Shown here one piece after another: positions 62,638 through 64,000 of a stretch of DNA of 64,000 bases. The DNA lies in NCBI GenBank assembly GCA_963708805.1, contig CAVPUA010000001.1, forward strand, positions 682,001 to 746,000, written 5' to 3'. Every line of letters begins with the position of its first letter. The first letter of the stretch is position 1. The notes beneath the pieces were generated by a model. That model was not told the origin of the DNA, did not search any database, and was given only the letters and a program-made list of their open reading frames with translations. This DNA is from CAVPUA01 sp963708805. GTDB taxonomy: Bacteria > Actinomycetota > Actinomycetes > Mycobacteriales > Jatrophihabitantaceae. The position numbers and the translations under genes were made by a program.

Positions 62638-64000
62638 CTACTGAAGGTGTGGGATCAACGGCGCCGGGTTGCCGATCAGGAAACCCTGGGCCTGCTTGCA
62701 GCCCGAGCGCGCGCAGCGCGGCCAGCTGCTCTTTCGTCTCGACGCCCTCGGCGGTCGTCGTGATGCCGAGTTCGCGGCACAGTGAGATCACGCTGCGGAC
62801 GATAGCGATCGCGTTGCGGTCGTGGGTCAGGGGAGCGACGAAGCAGCGGTCGATCTTCACCGCGCTGACCGGCAGGTTGCGCAGCAGCGACAGCGACGAG
62901 TAGCCGGTGCCGAAGTCGTCGAGCGCCACCTGCACGCCCATGTCGGCGACCGCCTGCACCTCGGCGATCGCGCTCGGCCGAGGCATCGACCAGGGCCGTC
63001 TCGGTGATCTCGATGTGCAGGTCGCTGCGCCTTGACGTCGGCCTCGGCCAGCGCACGCGCCACCATGGCCGGCAACTGCCCGCGGCCGAGCTGGCTGCCG
63101 GAGACGTTCACGGCGATCCAGCCGGCGAGGTCGTGCTTGCGCAGCTCGCGCACCGCGTCGCAACCCGAGCTCGAGCATCATCCAGCCGAGCGGGACGATC
63201 AGCCCGGTCTCTTCGGCCAGGGGCAGGAACTGGGCCGGGTCGAGCAGGCCCGCGCGTCGGATGCATCCAGCGCACCAGCGCCTCGTAGCCGATGAACCCG
63301 TCGTCGTCGGTGAGCGACATGACCGGCTGGAAGTACGGGATGAAGCCGTCGCGGTCGGCGATCGCCGCGCGCAGGCTGCGCTCGAGCTTGAGATCGGCGA
63401 CGGTGGCCGAGCGGTCCAGGCGCGGGTTGTAGATCTCGATGCGGGCCCGGCCGCGCTTCTTGGCGTACAGCAGCGCCTGGTTCGCCTCGCGCAGCACCTC
63501 GTCGGCGTGTTCGTGCCACGAGCCACTGGTCGTGACGCCGACGCTGAGCCCGACCGTGTACTCGTGGCCGCGGACCAAGATCGCGTCGTGCCATCGCGTC
63601 CATCATCGTGCGGCCGATCGACGAGCAGGGCTTCCGGATCGGTCTCGTCCGGCGCGAGCACGACGAACTCGTCACCGCCGACCCGGCCGAGGATGACGTC
63701 GGAGGACAGGCAGGCCGCCAGCCGTTCGGCGACCGCGACGAGCAGGTCGTCGCCGGCCTCGTGGCCCAGGCTGTCGTTGATCATGGTGAACCGGTCGAGG
63801 TCGACGTAGAGCACGCCGGTCGGCCGCCGCTCGGCGATGGCCGCCGTCAGCTCGGCCTCGAGCATCGCGCGGTTGGGCAGGTCGGTCAGCGGATCGTGCG
63901 ACGCCTGGTGGGCGAGGCGGTTCTCGGCGCGCTTGCGGATGGTCGTGTCGATCAGCTGGGCGACGATCGTGTCGGGACCGTGCGCCGTCGAAGTCGTAGA
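62638..64000 (-). CDS. GGDEF-EAL protein, partial at the window end (frameshifted)
   Basis: The gene continues beyond position 64000. The visible part holds ASHDPLTDLPNRAMLEAEL, the GGDEF site VGGDEFVVLAPD and an EAL domain (GYEALVRWMHP; VNVSGSQLGRGQLP; DDFGTGYSSLSLLRNLP; TTAEGVET). The true C-terminus GFLIGNPAPLIPHLQ with a TAG at 62638-62640 is reached only after a shift near 62695. Six or more breaks occur (about 62985, 63030, 63165, 63262, 63595, 63620). The upstream end reads like a PAS or sensor region. A second c-di-GMP turnover protein besides the one at 54.3 kb. Confidence 0.85.

Overview
This window is high-GC DNA from an actinobacterium. The gene order hrcA-dnaJ-rsmE-phoH-ybeY-corC-deaminase-like-era-recO-uppS-glyS-dusB followed by dgt-dnaG is the order found in Mycobacterium and its relatives. 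GTG/TTG starts, 4-nt stop/start overlaps, F420-type enzymes and a GAF-ANTAR regulator fit the same group. I cannot assign a genus from the sequence alone.

Positions 1-33,500 are mainly conserved chromosome. The left end carries the tail of hrcA, a textbook CIRCE operator, dnaJ and rsmE, then a strong terminator and the phoH-ybeY-corC-era run. DNA repair (recO), isoprenoid lipid synthesis (uppS), translation (glyS, dusB) and transporters follow. A three-peptidase group (S53 protease, prolyl iminopeptidase, M19 dipeptidase), a thioesterase, pyruvate phosphate dikinase and the dgt-dnaG replication/nucleotide pair complete this part.

A tRNA-Asn(GTT) gene lies at 33,431. Its 3' part is repeated at 36,589-36,638, and the DNA between the copies is an arsenic cassette (arsR divergent from arsM-aquaporin-arsC). 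A second, degenerate tRNA-like 3' end lies at 52,195-52,235. The stretch between these marks (36.6-52.2 kb) is accessory in character: two large secreted or surface proteins, small membrane proteins, two divergent GntR-ABC transporter modules that look like duplicates with different operators, a STAS protein, an IS110 transposase remnant behind a hairpin that hides its ribosome binding site, and a vapBC toxin-antitoxin pair. I read it as islands accreted at tRNA-Asn; no integrase is visible in the window.

From 52.2 kb to the end there is a quinone-oxidoreductase/MarR/SnoaL operon with its own operator, two GGDEF-EAL c-di-GMP proteins (the second runs off the window), a cysteine-free DksA-like protein, a cupin/GNAT pair, a PPOX-fold protein, a DHA2-type MFS pump and a ClC chloride channel.

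Many conserved genes (dnaJ, rsmE, corC-like, era, MFS, MMPL, ABC genes, ClC, the terminal GGDEF-EAL) are split by single-base shifts although both halves are well conserved. This looks like uncorrected indel error in the assembly rather than gene decay. I give such genes as one CDS over the full span and state where the shift lies.
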